Shown here: positions 1 through 10,853 of the stretch, one piece after another | How the letters are laid out: each line of letters opens with the position of its first letter | Position numbering within the stretch: the stretch's first letter is position 1 | Origin: Marasmius tenuissimus | Taxonomy: Eukaryota > Basidiomycota > Agaricomycetes > Agaricales > Marasmiaceae | Assembly (NCBI GenBank): GCA_029532415.1 | Contig: JAQOTA010000028.1 | Location: 310,001 to 374,000 of the forward strand | DNA length: 64,000 nucleotides | Reading direction: 5' to 3' | Translations under genes and position numbers: made by a program | Notes under the pieces: model-generated | Told to the model about the DNA's origin: nothing | The model's input: the letters and a program-made list of their open reading frames with translations, nothing else | Databases searched by the model: none

Positions 1-287
1 CATCCTTCAACAGCTTGGGTCATCATGAACAGTCAATCCGCCGCCGCACATAGCCTTCAGACATCTCTTTTCCCGAATCTTATCAATCCAACACGCCCAA
101 GTCGTCCGTAGCCCGACCGTAGGCAGGAATTCAATCCGACCCAATACCGCAGTACCTGGTGGCAGTGAGTGACTTAAAGCAGCAATAAACCGCGGTATTG
201 ATCCTCTTTTGCTCTGTGTTCGACCCAGAACCACCATCATCGACCTTTCAAGACACTCGTTTGGTTTATTCTCCAACCTCGTTCACA

Positions 288-1723
288 ATGGCAAGAGATA
301 GATTGGCAGCGATGAGGGTGAGTGTGCGGAAATTGGTCTCCTCGATTGCTTGGATCTGACACGGGGGCAGGCTCAACAGCAGTACCAGAACCCGACGCCC
401 TAGTGAGTGCTGAACAATCGATCCAGAATTGCGAAGAGAGCGCTTACAACCAGCTGAAACGCAGTCATTCGTATCCTACACAGAACGAAACGAACAACAG
501 GTCAAGCCTTCCGACGTACGAGATGTCTTCAGTCGACATTACTTTGGCTTCTGTTGGGAACGCGGGTGCAGGCGAGATGTCGACCTTCTATGCAGAGGTG
601 AGTGTTACAATTAAATCGTGCTGTGCTATAATTCCCCAGAATCTGACCATCAATGTTTCTTCTTCCATAGATCTCGCTCTTGCAAGAAAGCATCCGAACC
701 TTCAACGACCACGTCTCCCAGATCGGTGACCTCCACTCGCGCTCGTTGGGCGGCACAGATGAAGCTAGCCACAAAGCCGCGATGCAGCTAGACGAGCTTG
801 CCGAGAATACGAGAACTCTGAGCACGAGTTTGAAGGGCCGTATACAGGCATTGGAGAGGCAGGCTGGAGCCGGAAGGGATGGTCAGATCAGGAAACAACA
901 GGTGCGTCTCTCTTTCTGAATCTCCCATTGACAGTCCGCTGATAGGATGGGTCATCTATCGGGTAGACTGCACTGGTCAAGTCCAAGTTTGTGGAAGCGA
1001 TTCAAAACTACCAGACTATTGAACAGCAGTATCGGACAAAGTACAAGCAAAGGATGGAGAGGCAGTTCAAAATCGGTTCGTTCGATCATCTTTGGCGATA
1101 CACTTCCTCACTCGTCTGACAACATCCTCAGTCAAGCCCGATGCTTCACCCGAAGAAGTTCGAGCGGTCGTCAATGACGAAGCAGCTTCCGGCCAGATCT
1201 TCCAGCAAGCGGTAAGGATTCTTCATTCGTAGCCATCAGACGATAGAATGCTTATTTTGGCTATCCAGGTTCTGGACTCGAATCGATATGGTGACTCGAG
1301 GTCAGCGTATCGGGAAGTCCGGGAGCGTCAACAGGACCTCAAGCGGATCGAACAAACCCTTGCGGACCTCGCACAGCTTTTCAATGATGTTCGTACTCAC
1401 CCGCCCCCGCATCTCTCGTACCTCAGACTGACTCTTTTCCTATAGATGAGTACCCTCGTTGCGGAACAGGACGAGACGATACAGAATATCGAAACGCAGG
1501 CTGCTACGGTTGAGAAGGACACAGAAGCTGGGTACGTTGGGATGCCTTTTGGGTACCTTCGCGAGCAGCTGACACTTTTGAATTTCGTAGACTCGGGTTT
1601 ACAGAGAAAGCTGTTGCGTCTGCTCGTTCCGCGCGGAGGAAACGGTGGATCTGTTTCTTCATTATATTGATTATCCTTATCGTTATTGGTGTCGCAGTTG
1701 GTGTTACTGTTGGGAAGAAGTGA
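288..1723 (+). CDS. SSO1: Plasma-membrane t-SNARE, syntaxin Sso1/Sso2 type
   Basis: Qa-SNARE that would drive fusion of secretory vesicles with the plasma membrane. Joining nine exons (288-317, 371-402, 465-597, 671-901, 967-1075, 1132-1211, 1269-1388, 1446-1531, 1591-1723) gives a continuous 317-aa frame. The N-terminus MARDRLAAMR is a hallmark of fungal Sso proteins. A helical Habc region follows (around SIRTFNDHVSQIGDLHSRSL), then the SNARE helix with FNDMSTLVAEQDE, whose Q in VAEQ is the expected zero-layer glutamine. A basic stretch (SARRKRW) leads into one C-terminal hydrophobic anchor ending VGVTVGKK. All introns are 53-73 nt with GT..AG ends. The first two junctions are the least certain, because the short exon 371-402 is placed only by frame and splice sites. 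Family assignment is firm; Sso1 versus Sso2 is a naming choice. Confidence 0.93.
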
Positions 1724-2948
1724 TGAGGGCGCATCGTACCTCGTCTATCTGTTTCTTGCTCAATCTCTTTTCTTTGTATCATAGCCCGAGTGTTGTTGTG
1801 GTTTTTTTACTGTACGATATTGTCTCTTATCTACTACGTTTGTATATAACTGCATATCTACCTTACATTCACTTATAGTCTTCTTACTTGGGGTCCTTAT
1901 GAACGATGTATAACAATGAAAATTATAGAGGCGGACCAGTGGTAATTGCGGACGCGGATCATCTCTGTGGAGGCTCGACCGACCTGGGGTATGCCAGAAC
2001 GGCCCCCCAAGTATGAATACGCCGCTGCTACTCCTACAATACCAGAATTTTGCGTCGGAGCGACGTGCGACGCTCGAGGGCGGGGCAACGAGGATGATCG
2101 TGACACCGACAGCTGTGACTCTTTTTACGTGAGGTCAGGTGAGGTCAGTGTCACACTCTATGAGTCATTGGTATTTTGTCAGCATTGAAAGTTTCAATGA
2201 AAGATCTTCCGAACCACCACCACGACACGTCCGTCCGATGTCGACTCCGAAAGCTCGGATAGACGCTTCTTTCCCTGGCCACTCTCGTCTTATTTACTTC
2301 GTAAGAGCGATTGTGCTGGCTCTTTTTCTGAATGCTCCTCCCGCTCAATTTCAACGATCCGTCAATCACAATACCATACCTTGCGGCTTCTGGTCAATCT
2401 GGAGCTCCGGTTATCTCAACGCTTACACGCATTCTGGGCACATAACGCCTTTAATGTATTGTGCTTCAAACTTGAGGGTCGAGAAATTCCCATCCAGACT
2501 CAATGTGGCTGGATGGTGCCGGTGAATGTGCCTATTCAGGCGGCGTTTGAACCCATCACGATCGTTGCCAGTGGTCGCGTCGTTTCCCATGTCTATCAAG
2601 AAACCGCTATATTATTGCAGCTTCTTCCACTCATGACTCGTGGCTCTTGATGTTTTGCCGTCTTGCCCAGTCAAAAAGGCACCCGACCGAGTCCGTGACT
2701 TCCTTCGACGGGCTCATCTCTCCGCTAAAAAGCATTGGACCCAGGATTCGACCAACTTTAGAGAACTTGCCAACTCCGTCACACCCCGAACGAAGAATAT
2801 TCCTGGACTCTTATCTCCGGTATCTCGCATTCAGTCGCAAACGATAGCCTCGTCATCCACCTCGTTCCAGGTGGACGACTTGAGGTCGCGAATCACAGGG
2901 CACAGTCGACGCTCACACGATGGACAACTTTCGCCTACGTTCTGAGAG
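1724..2948. other. Intergenic stretch without a recognisable gene
   Basis: Only short overlapping frames on both strands, none with family resemblance or plausible splicing into a longer protein. It probably holds the syntaxin 3' end and the promoter of the next gene. A small direct repeat of GTGAGGTCAG occurs near 2130-2148. Confidence 0.6.
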
Positions 2949-2955
2949 TATAAAG
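2949..2955 (+). promoter_or_regulatory. TATA box of the Kre9/Knh1-like gene
   Basis: TATAAAG lies 77 nt before the ATG at 3032, in the right place for a core promoter of a highly expressed secreted protein. Only the motif and its spacing support this. Confidence 0.5.
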
Positions 2956-3031
2956 ACTGCAAGGTTTGGGTCCTGGTCTGTATTCTTCAGGACTTTTTCA
3001 ACCTCTCGGACTACTCGAAACGAAACGAACG

Positions 3032-3617
3032 ATGCAATTCAAAGTTACGACTGCTATCCTCGCCGCCATCGCTGCGACCGTTATCAACGCTTCGCCTGTT
3101 GCGAAGAGGGCTACGTTCGATGTGTGGAGCCCAAGGATCATCACCCCGGACGCTGACACCGTTTGGGCTGCTGGGTCTACCGTCACTGTTACCTGGTATG
3201 TTGGATGACTTTCGCAACAATAACCACCGAACAATGGTGTCTGATATGTTTCGGACGTAGGGATACCTCCGATGCTCCAGGGTCTATCTCCAACGGGGCT
3301 GCTATTACCTTGAACAAGGCCGACAGGATTGCCAGTGGTGCGTTCTCTTTCATATTATACTCCGATTTTGAATGAACGACTCTAACTTTTCTTTTCGTCT
3401 TTAGAGGGATTCCTTAAGGAATTCAACAGCTTCAGCCTGCTCGACGGCTCTGCTGAGGTGATTGTCCCGGATGTCCCCGCCGGAGACGACTACTCGATCA
3501 CTTGTGAGTTTATATCTTATGTTTGTGGATTACCGACTCCGTCCTGATCAAATTACGCGCGTGCTAGTGTTCGGTGATTCTGGAAACAGTAGCCCTCATT
3601 TCAAGATCACTGCATGA
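3032..3617 (+). CDS. Small secreted Kre9/Knh1-like (Ser-Thr-rich GPI family) domain protein
   Basis: Four exons (3032-3195, 3261-3337, 3405-3503, 3568-3617) join to 129 aa. An N-terminal signal peptide (MQFKVTTAILAAIAATVINA) is followed by SPVAKR, which looks like a Kex2-type dibasic site. The mature part resembles the N-terminal Kre9/Knh1-like domain found in fungal cell-wall proteins: VWSPRIITP, a W in VTWDTSDAP, then a beta-rich stretch ending in YSITLFGDSGNSSPHFKI. Family members act at the cell wall, but their biochemical role is poorly defined. There is no Ser/Thr-rich tail and no GPI signal, so this copy would be secreted as a single free domain. Intron phases keep the frame exactly, which supports the model. 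Confidence 0.85.
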
Positions 3618-4600
3618 ATTCGATTGCGTGTCAGTGGAATGGCACCGTAAATGGACAATGGTGGACACTGTACTGTGGACTCTGCAACTCCTTGTACCTT
3701 CACTGATCATTGACAACAATAATGTGACGACTTCTACTGGATACTGAACGAAATCTGGAATCGAATGCTACGATAGGCACGAGAAACCTATTGCGCTAGC
3801 TCGACGCTCGTGAATTCCTCGCGGTGGTGTTAAGATCAGGCATATGATGCCCCCGCCAAGGTTTGGCCTCCCAAAGACCTGGAGGTGGCGGAACGATTCC
3901 CACGATTGACAGTTATCGCGAGTCTTCCATTCATTCAGTTGTCGTTGATTGCGATCATTGACCTTGAATGTCCCTGGATCTCAGCTCAACTAGGGGCTAT
4001 AATTGTAATATGGGCTTGGCAATACCCACCAAGACCTAGTGAGGTCAATCCAAAATCATGGTCACTCGCCCGTCTCGACTGACCTTCCCGCTGGAGCAGT
4101 TGGGGGGTTGGCTCCCACTTCAGCTTCCCTAACTGCCGCTTTCTTGAATTTGCAGCTCAGTATTGTCATCTTGTTGCGATGTGCGATCCTCACCCAGGTA
4201 GCTCAAGTACCGATACCATTCAATGGCCCAACAGCAGAATTCCCGCCCCTCGTCAGCTCAACAGCTTTCGTTTCCAACGTTTGTTCGTCAAGCGTAGTTT
4301 CGTGATGGGTTTGGCGGCTTCCGCTCTTGGATCCCTGAGATCATCAGGCTTCGGGATGGGTCAGTCCTGTTTCCCCGTTGTTTTCCTTGACATCGCCCTT
4401 CAAATATTTTTACGACGCCAAGAACTGATATCCCCCTTGCTCTGTCTAGCCATTCATTCACAAATTCGCTCTAAATCACACAAACGTGCGCCACAGCCAT
4501 GTGTATATACAAGTGGTGAAAAGGGAGGATATAAACATTACGATGATTAACACTATCTACCTCCCCGTCTCGAGACCACCCCCCAGAACAGGAAGACAAG
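3618..4600. other. Intergenic stretch, no gene seen
   Basis: Open frames on + (about 3885-4550) lack family resemblance and overlap in different frames. The end of the stretch is C-rich and contains TATATA at 4504-4509 and GATATAAAC near 4529, about 70-100 nt before the transporter ATG, so it likely includes that gene's promoter. Confidence 0.55.
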
Positions 4601-6803
4601 ATGATTGGCCCTTGGAAGGATTTCACCAATACGCAGCTGAAGAACATGGCCGTTTACATTCGTAAGTGTAAAATCCATTCGTGACATGAGTGCGCGAGGC
4701 TAACAATTTTTTCTAGTCGGAATCATGTGTGAGTCCCCCCTTCGTTCTATAGACCTGCGCCAACGCATTGATCCACTCCCTCAGTCTACAAATTCGCTCT
4801 CGAGTGGTATAATGGCGCATTCATTAATCTTGCAAACGAGCGCTTCGGAGACGCGAAGTATACGAAGATTGGTATCTTGACAGGTCAGTGTAATCAGTAC
4901 CTTTTCGGATACATTGTGGCGTAACAAGAAGTTGGGACCACTTTCTGTAGGCCTCAATTATGCCATGCAATGCGTCGGTTCCATTATCGTGGCTCCCTTG
5001 ATCAAGAAGTACCCCACCCGGAGTGTATTGTCGACTGCAGTTTTTATTTTCGGGCTCATCTCTGCCATTCTCCTGGTTGTCGACGCCGCGACGGACGGGA
5101 AGATGAAGTGGAATACACCCAACAAGCAGACACATTACGGGAGTGAGTTGATCTTCCTAACGACCTTTGTTGATGCTCATAGACTTCAGCCTGGAATCCT
5201 AACGGTGTACGCCCTACCCCTGTGGTACAAGCAAGTGAATCCTGATCTTCATTACCGACTATGCCAGCTTTTTCCGATCTATATCATTTCTGGTGTCAGC
5301 TATGGTACTGTCGAACTCATCCGTCGTGTCATTCCAAGAGATATAGTAGGTGGAGACGTCTCCCTGGTACGTCTTTCGCCAGAACCCTTTGAGCTACCCT
5401 TACCTATCAATTTATCGCAGCTCCGGCGCATGGATGCTACTGTACACATCCTTTATGAGGTCGCCGGAACCATCGGAGCTTTCTCTAGTGTCTCTTTGGT
5501 CGATAAATTTGGCTACAATTATTCATTCTTCCTCTCGTGTGTCTCTCTATTTTCCTCAACCATACGCAATCTCTGACTTCAACCTATAAATGTAGCCCCG
5601 TGTTGTTTTTCTTCGCTGCGATTGCATGGAGATTCGTTGATAACGTGAACACCACTTCTCCGAGTCCCCAATCTTTGGAGGAGTTCGAGAACGAGAAGCC
5701 GAATACTGGTTACCTCTCCAGCGTCGCGTCTGGTTTTTATTCGTTCTTCAAGGCGAGTTATTATGGAGCATTCTTGGTAATATCTCGTACGTCCTTCCCA
5801 AAGAGTTTCGTTCCGTTATGCCCACTCAAAGCCAAAAACCGGTTCAGATCGCAAGTTCGCATGGCTCATTTCTGGCTATGCCTTGGCACTTTACGGCCAC
5901 CGTTATCTGGAGAACGGTCTTGCGCCTATCTTCGCCAAACAGGTTCTTGGTAATGCATGTACGTGGTATGCTGAGTGGACCATGAGGACTATTGACTCAC
6001 AGGACCCTCTTTTTATTAAGCCTGGTCCCAGATCATCGTCGGAGGCTCTAACCTAGGTGAATTGTTCGGAGCGGCGGCGGTACTGCTCACTACCAATTTC
6101 ATCCGCACGCCTTTGCCATGGCTTCGTTTGGATGCTCTCGCGCTCAACATTGTTTGGGTTCTCCCGTACATCGCTGTCAGACGTGGCAACGTCGGCGATG
6201 CCTGGAGAATTGCCGGAATGTACGTTTTAGATCAATCACTTGACTAGTCCTCTAATACACGACTCTACTTCTAGCTTCCTTCCGGTCTCCTTCGGTTGGG
6301 CCGCAGGCGATGTCTCATTGGCTGCCTATATTCAAGCCACTCTCGCCAAGATTGAGAGCAGTGACTCTCGCGTGTCGGCTTTGGGTGCTGTGATGGCGTT
6401 CCTTTACGTCCTATACATTGTCGTATATTCCATCCTCTCGACTGTTCTCGGAAAATGGGTCGACAAGAAGCTCTTAGGCTTCACGGGTGCTGCTGCCGCC
6501 GCGCCCGCTAAGGATGCTTTGAAGTTCATCGGAGGAGTCCAGTTCACGATACTCTGTGTAGTCGTGATCATCTCGACGTTCATTCCCAAGGGCGCGTTTG
6601 CTCTCAATCCCACCGACGAGGATTTTAATGGTGATCACAAGAATACTGAGAAAGGTGAGTTGTCAGGCCCACTACACTTCCGCGTCGAGTGGCTCACTCA
6701 TTCGCCAATTGCTTCTGTCGGCTTAGACTCAAATGCCGACGATGATCTAAAGTCTGATGAGCTCAAGGCCAAGGTTACAAATGAAAGTAATTACGCGGTC
6801 TAG
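4601..6803 (+). CDS. Major facilitator superfamily (MFS) membrane transporter, 523 aa
   Basis: Twelve exons (4601-4661, 4717-4728, 4785-4883, 4951-5142, 5190-5224, 5268-5366, 5421-5536, 5596-5786, 5848-5958, 6021-6219, 6275-6654, 6727-6803) join to an uninterrupted 523-aa frame. The protein has about twelve hydrophobic segments, a cytosolic loop after the sixth (FENEKPNTGYLSS) and an acidic hydrophilic tail. Conserved-looking blocks include FYKFALEWYNGAF near the N-terminus, GVSYGTVELIRRVIPRDIVG, RRMDATVHILYEVAGT and GWAAGDVSLAAYIQ. The general MFS fold is clear; the substrate is not deducible. Exons 2 (12 nt) and 5 (35 nt) are very small and were fixed by frame continuity, so the region 5143-5267 is the weakest part of the model. 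Confidence 0.82.
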
Positions 6804-7114
6804 TCTTCGTCCGTGTAGGATCGTACGGTTCGTTGCTATGTAATTTGGACTTGAAACTACGTACACCCACAAGTTCTGCCACTTCAATTGTATCGTGGGA
6901 ACGAAAATCTTGGCACAACTTTCGGGGTTCGGGCATTGCCGAATCAAGTTACTTCAAACGCTCACCTCGGTCAAACTTAGCGTTCTCTGGCGTTCTCTTT
7001 TTCCCCATTACCGAACCGAAGTAGTTTCTCGCCTGCGAACTCACCACGTGTGAGTGTTTCTACAACTCAGATATTCGTATACCACATGAAACTGAACTTG
7101 AAAAGCGGCAGAAT

Positions 7115-7534
7115 ATGTCACTCAGCGTCCCTCCAGGACCCAAACTACTCTTCTTTTATGGTACTCTCAGATTGCCCCACATCCTGAAAGATGTCGTTGG
7201 GCTCGATGCGACGCCTACCCTTCGTGATGCCAGCGTACGTGGCTACACCATCAAGATGTGGGGTCCATATCCTGCTCTGATCAAAGATCCTTCCGATGTG
7301 GACGATCGTGCGGGAGAAGAGATTTTCACGTCGGGAAAGGCGTGGATGATGCACGAAGATAGCCACCTACAAAGGCTGATCTTTTATGAGACGAGGAATT
7401 ATCGCTTGGAAAAGGTCGATATCTTTCTAGACGATGCGTCCACACCACTTCCTGGGTACACCTTCGTTTTCAATGGCCGCGATAGGGAGCTTATTGACGG
7501 TGCGTTCAACGCAGCGGCGTTCGGTGGAACTTAG
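7115..7534 (+). CDS. Gamma-glutamylcyclotransferase-like (AIG2/GGCT fold) protein
   Basis: Single-exon 139-aa protein starting at ATG 7115. The GGCT/AIG2 signature FFYGTLR (residues 13-19) forms the substrate loop in this fold. The second hallmark, acidic residue plus tyrosine in IFYETRNYRLEKV, supplies the usual catalytic Glu. Members cyclise gamma-glutamyl amino acids or gamma-glutamylamines to 5-oxoproline and are cytosolic. The length fits the family (about 120-180 aa). The exact substrate cannot be read from sequence. It stands alone, about 310 nt after the transporter stop. Confidence 0.82.
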   Translation: MSLSVPPGPKLLFFYGTLRLPHILKDVVGLDATPTLRDASVRGYTIKMWGPYPALIKDPSDVDDRAGEEIFTSGKAWMMHEDSHLQRLIFYETRNYRLEKVDIFLDDASTPLPGYTFVFNGRDRELIDGAFNAAAFGGT

Positions 7535-7628
7535 TGGAAGCTGGCGGGATGCGCTTGGGCTGGGAAAATAGTTTTAGCTTTCACTAGCTTCAGTGCTCGT
7601 CATGTAACGTTCAATGAGGATAGTAGGA

Positions 7629-7976
7629 CTAGACAAGCCTTCTCGCGAGGCTGCACGTTAAGCTCAACTCTAGGCTCGATTCATATTGAATTATCCTTGA
7701 TTTTATTTCACCTAATCCTCCCCCTACCAGGAGCTTTGTGCAGAAATAACTTCGCCTACTCTGTCGTACCCACCCATTGGCCCATGTCCTCATCTCCTTC
7801 TCTCTGAGTGGTGTGCCTCCGTTCAAAATCTCGCTAAACTTTATGAACTGCGCCTTCCCATTCCGGAGTGTTTCCGCTTTCTCCTCGGGGGTTGGTCGAG
7901 TGACTTGATTCGCCTCGGTGAATTCCTGATAATCTTTTGGGAAGTGACTAGCAAGTTTTGGGCGGATCGCCATCAC
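7629..7976 (-). CDS. Hypothetical protein, 115 aa, start uncertain
   Basis: Open frame with amino-acid use typical of a real protein: HFPKDYQEFTEANQ, RPTPEEKAETLRNGKAQF and EILNGGTPLREKEMRTWANG. The same frame stays open upstream of the ATG (reading about ILWWAFLYDATGHIRNTYV) before a stop near 8055, so the true start may lie in an upstream exon near 8230. I recognise no family. The hydrophobic ILWWAFLY stretch could be a membrane segment if it is translated. Confidence 0.3.
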   Translation of the reverse strand: MMAIRPKLASHFPKDYQEFTEANQVTRPTPEEKAETLRNGKAQFIKFSEILNGGTPLREKEMRTWANGWVRQSRRSYFCTKLLVGGGLGEIKSRIIQYESSLELSLTCSLARRLV

Positions 7977-8248
7977 ATAAGTGTTGCGAATATGGCCAGT
8001 AGCATCGTAGAGGAATGCCCACCAAAGAATGAGGGAAGACCGGCCCGCTCGATGTTAAAATGAAGTCGATTGGCACGACCTCGATAAGGAGCTTTTTGTA
8101 ACGCAGAACAGTGAAGTTGAAGGGAGCGAAGTTTGAGCCTTAAGTTGAGGGGAGCACAGTACCAGCAAAAACACATTTCATGATAACAACGACTGCAGTG
8201 AGCTCTGGAGCTCTCGAGTTTCGAAGGGAGAAGGAGGCGGGAGGACAT

Positions 8249-8932
8249 GGGTGTTCTGGACGAACCTCCAAGGTTCTCGGCGCTTGCCGATCAACGCCCC
8301 TCGGACCGTCCGGCTCCGGCTCGCTCCGGAACTAACCTCTGGGCTCTAACCAAGCGCCTGTCTTTGTCTGCCTGAAATGTAACCACCACCACAACACAAC
8401 CTCGCTCAGCTGCTGTTACCCGCTATTCACAGGTACCCGGTCGCAGTGGAGCAAACCTCCCAAACGCGCTCACTAGCTCCTCGCTACGTCGAACAATTTG
8501 ACGTGCGTCATGGCTCGTAATGGACAGACTCGAGAATCTTCATGTGCATTATCAACAAGAAAGTGGTGGCAACGACTAGGCTAACTCGGACCAATTACCA
8601 GGTATGCCCTACACTCCAGCTTCGCGCGCAAGCCCAAGGTTCGATTATCAAACAGGCTCGCGTATACCGAGACGAATGAAGATTGATGCTGCGGAGTACA
8701 CAGGGAGAAGCTAGCGGGGCTGCTATCGGGAACTTTTGACGGCCTATCTAGTATCGACAATGCAATCGTCAGTTTTTTTCAGTGTCAACAACATTTTACA
8801 ACTGTCCGCTGTGGGGCTTGATCGGTTGACCGCTGGTATGGCAAGGGCTAAACGAAGCTGGATGGCAGGAAAGGATTACTGAAAACTGGAGATTGTGAGT
8901 TGCGAATGCATCTCTCAGGTCGTGAACGATGA
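8249..8932. other. Gene-free flank of the first retrotransposon
   Basis: No coding frame of note on either strand up to the target-site duplication at 8933. Confidence 0.5.
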
Positions 8933-8936
8933 TCAC
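8933..8936. repeat. Target-site duplication (left) of element 1, TCAC
   Basis: TCAC directly precedes the 5' LTR and recurs at 15479-15482 directly after the 3' LTR, as expected for integrase-mediated insertion. If the terminal A of the LTR is assigned to the flank instead, the duplication reads as five bases (ATCAC). Confidence 0.75.
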
Positions 8937-9082
8937 TGTAGTAGGGTAGCGCCCAGGCACAGCCACTAGTTGGCCCTGTTTGGTCTTAGGGATACACGCT
9001 AGTAGCACATGTCGATAGATTCTCTAGCAGACCACATCATCCTATTCTAGTTTTGTCCTCATTGTCCATCTACACCACTCCA
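8937..9082 (+). repeat. 5' LTR of element 1
   Basis: 146 bp, beginning TGTAGTAGGG and ending CACTCCA. Identical by eye to 15333-15478; the match in fact runs two bases further (TC), which I attribute to chance and the target site. No clear TATA box is visible, which is notable for so short an LTR. Confidence 0.93.
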
Positions 9083-9085
9083 TCT

Positions 9086-9109
9086 TGGTGACGAGCGTAC
9101 GATTCGAAC
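9086..9109 (+). promoter_or_regulatory. tRNA primer-binding site of element 1
   Basis: Begins TGGTGACGAGCG three bases after the LTR. Its reverse complement has exact tRNA 3' geometry: CCA end, discriminator A, seven acceptor bases GCTCGTC, five T-stem bases CGTAC and the loop TTCGAAT. So about 24 nt match a tRNA through its whole T loop. The acceptor sequence would pair with GACGAGC; a serine tRNA is a guess only. Confidence 0.8.
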
Positions 9110-9118
9110 CAGCTCAGG

Positions 9119-9185
9119 CTCCCAGCACCCAGAATTAGCACCCAGAACCTAGAACCTCAGAACCTAGAAATACAGAACCCAGAAC
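9119..9185 (+). repeat. CCCAGAAC-type short repeats in the element 1 leader
   Basis: About eight imperfect copies of an AGAACC/CCCAGCACC-like motif follow each other in the untranslated leader between the primer site and Gag. Function unknown; packaging or dimerisation signals lie here in related elements. Confidence 0.6.
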
Positions 9186-9305
9186 AGCATCAGAATAGGC
9201 AACGGAAAGAAGAAGTCACTACCACAACAGGGACCGGACGGTAAATTCGTCAGAGCAGCATCCACATCGACACTGTCCACGTTATCATCAGCACCCAGCA
9301 CCGAG

Positions 9306-10853
9306 TTGTCTCTCGACCTATCATCCGTAAATTTCCCTTCGACAGACGAAGCGCAAGGCACCTCGCAGAGCACAGAACCCAGAACACACGTACCTCCAGA
9401 AGGACAGGCTTCGTGGTTAAGTCACGCAGCAGCCAGAAGGGGTTTAGGCTACGCTTCACCGTCGACGCCGCCGTCTAGAGCTCCATCCACACGACCACAA
9501 TCACCCTTGTTTACGAGACCTCCCACACCGTTATTCACACCAGCACCTCCTACGCCAGAACCATCTGCACCAGAACCACTATCACCGGGATTATCCACGC
9601 CGGAACCGTTAGAAACACGACGAACGATGACAGTAGACGCCGACCTAGAATGGGGAGGCAATGTCGGAGCAGAGAAGTTGAGCTCCAAGAACTTCTTGAG
9701 GAAAGCAGAGATTACGATGGTCGGAATGGGAAGGAAGCAGGAAGAATTTGTGGAGACAGTGGAGTTGTTCTTCAAGGAAGGAAGTCGAGCAGAGAAGTGG
9801 CACGAAGGGTTGAACGAGGAGGAGAAGAAGGGAGGATGGAGGAAGTATAAGGAGTTGCTGCTGGCAGAGTTCCCGTCACAGGAAATTGTGGCGAAGAAAC
9901 CGGCCGAGTATATCAAGGACTTGGTGGCACTGCGACTACCGCTAGAAGGGTTAGACGTCAGAGACCCCGATACGAACCAATGGGCTCACCAGAAGTTCGC
10001 GGACCGACTGTTCGAGCTTGCGAAAGCGGGAGGAATCACATCGACCGCATCCGATATTGTCAGCGTTCACAAAAACCTGCCGGAAATCTTCCACTCCCTG
10101 GTCAAAGATGACGCCGAGAACTGGTCAGCGTTTAGGGATAACCTGAAAAGCGTGGACATCAGAGTTATCAGGGAGAAGTTGAAGACGGCGAGAGACATAG
10201 AGGATATACGAGCTCAACAGCAGCGGGCAGGTCGCACGCCAGACACGCCGGGGACACGACTCGCAAATTCGTTTGGCAACGTGCAGATCAGCCAAGGTCC
10301 AGGGCAACCCAGATACGGAAGCCAAGGCGCTGGACGAGGCCAAGCTCCAGCGGACCCCTTCGGAACGAACATAGGCGGCAGAGGCAATCTGCAGTACCAA
10401 GCACCCCAGCAACGACCGCCACCGAGGGTTTCGAGGCTCAACGAAGCACAGAAGGAGACTTTGCGCGGCAACGTCAACCGCTACGAGCAGCGACAGAACA
10501 ATCCACAGGGTGTCAAGCTATGGCGCCAGGATCTGGCAAATCACGTAACCCGTTGGGGACGAGACGAGGCACACGAGCGCATGGTGTACCCAATTGCACC
10601 AGGCACATGGAGACCGGGATCGGGAGAGTGTTGGGGATGTGGAGCAAGGTGCGGAGGAGGGAATAGAGGATGCCTGTCGCAGGTGAAGATCCCGATGCAA
10701 GAGAGAAAGTATAGGATCTTCGTGCAGTCGGAGTTAGGGGTGTTCCAGAAGGCAGTGGCGCAGACGAATGTGGTAGGAGTGGCGAATGACTTGACTTGGA
10801 TGTTGGAAGGGTATAGCTCTGGCTCGGGAAATGCGGTGGGATCGACGGAGTAA
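9306..10853 (+). CDS. gag: Gag of element 1 (start codon uncertain)
   Basis: Capsid/nucleocapsid polyprotein. The frame is open from 9168, but there is no ATG before 9627. The stretch from about 9306 already looks coding (Pro/Thr/Ser-rich, PTPLFTPAPPTPEPSAPEP), so translation may start at a non-ATG codon or a lost ATG. From ATG 9627 the protein is 408 aa. A helical capsid-like part (KNFLRKAEITMVGMGRKQEE onward) is followed by a basic Gly/Arg/Gln-rich linker. A Cys cluster CWGCGARCGGGNRGC (nt about 10629-10675) stands where a CCHC zinc knuckle is expected but lacks the histidine. The frame ends at TAA 10851-10853, inside the loop of the frameshift hairpin. Confidence 0.8.
   Translation: MSLDLSSVNFPSTDEAQGTSQSTEPRTHVPPEGQASWLSHAAARRGLGYASPSTPPSRAPSTRPQSPLFTRPPTPLFTPAPPTPEPSAPEPLSPGLSTPEPLETRRTMTVDADLEWGGNVGAEKLSSKNFLRKAEITMVGMGRKQEEFVETVELFFKEGSRAEKWHEGLNEEEKKGGWRKYKELLLAEFPSQEIVAKKPAEYIKDLVALRLPLEGLDVRDPDTNQWAHQKFADRLFELAKAGGITSTASDIVSVHKNLPEIFHSLVKDDAENWSAFRDNLKSVDIRVIREKLKTARDIEDIRAQQQRAGRTPDTPGTRLANSFGNVQISQGPGQPRYGSQGAGRGQAPADPFGTNIGGRGNLQYQAPQQRPPPRVSRLNEAQKETLRGNVNRYEQRQNNPQGVKLWRQDLANHVTRWGRDEAHERMVYPIAPGTWRPGSGECWGCGARCGGGNRGCLSQVKIPMQERKYRIFVQSELGVFQKAVAQTNVVGVANDLTWMLEGYSSGSGNAVGSTE

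Noticed and set aside
7..276. Minus-strand 89-codon frame
   Set aside because: No family resemblance; it lies in the promoter region of the syntaxin gene.
9086..9110. T-arm-like GATTCGAACC suggesting a tRNA gene on the minus strand
   Set aside because: Only the 3' half of a tRNA is present, directly after the LTR; it is the primer-binding site.
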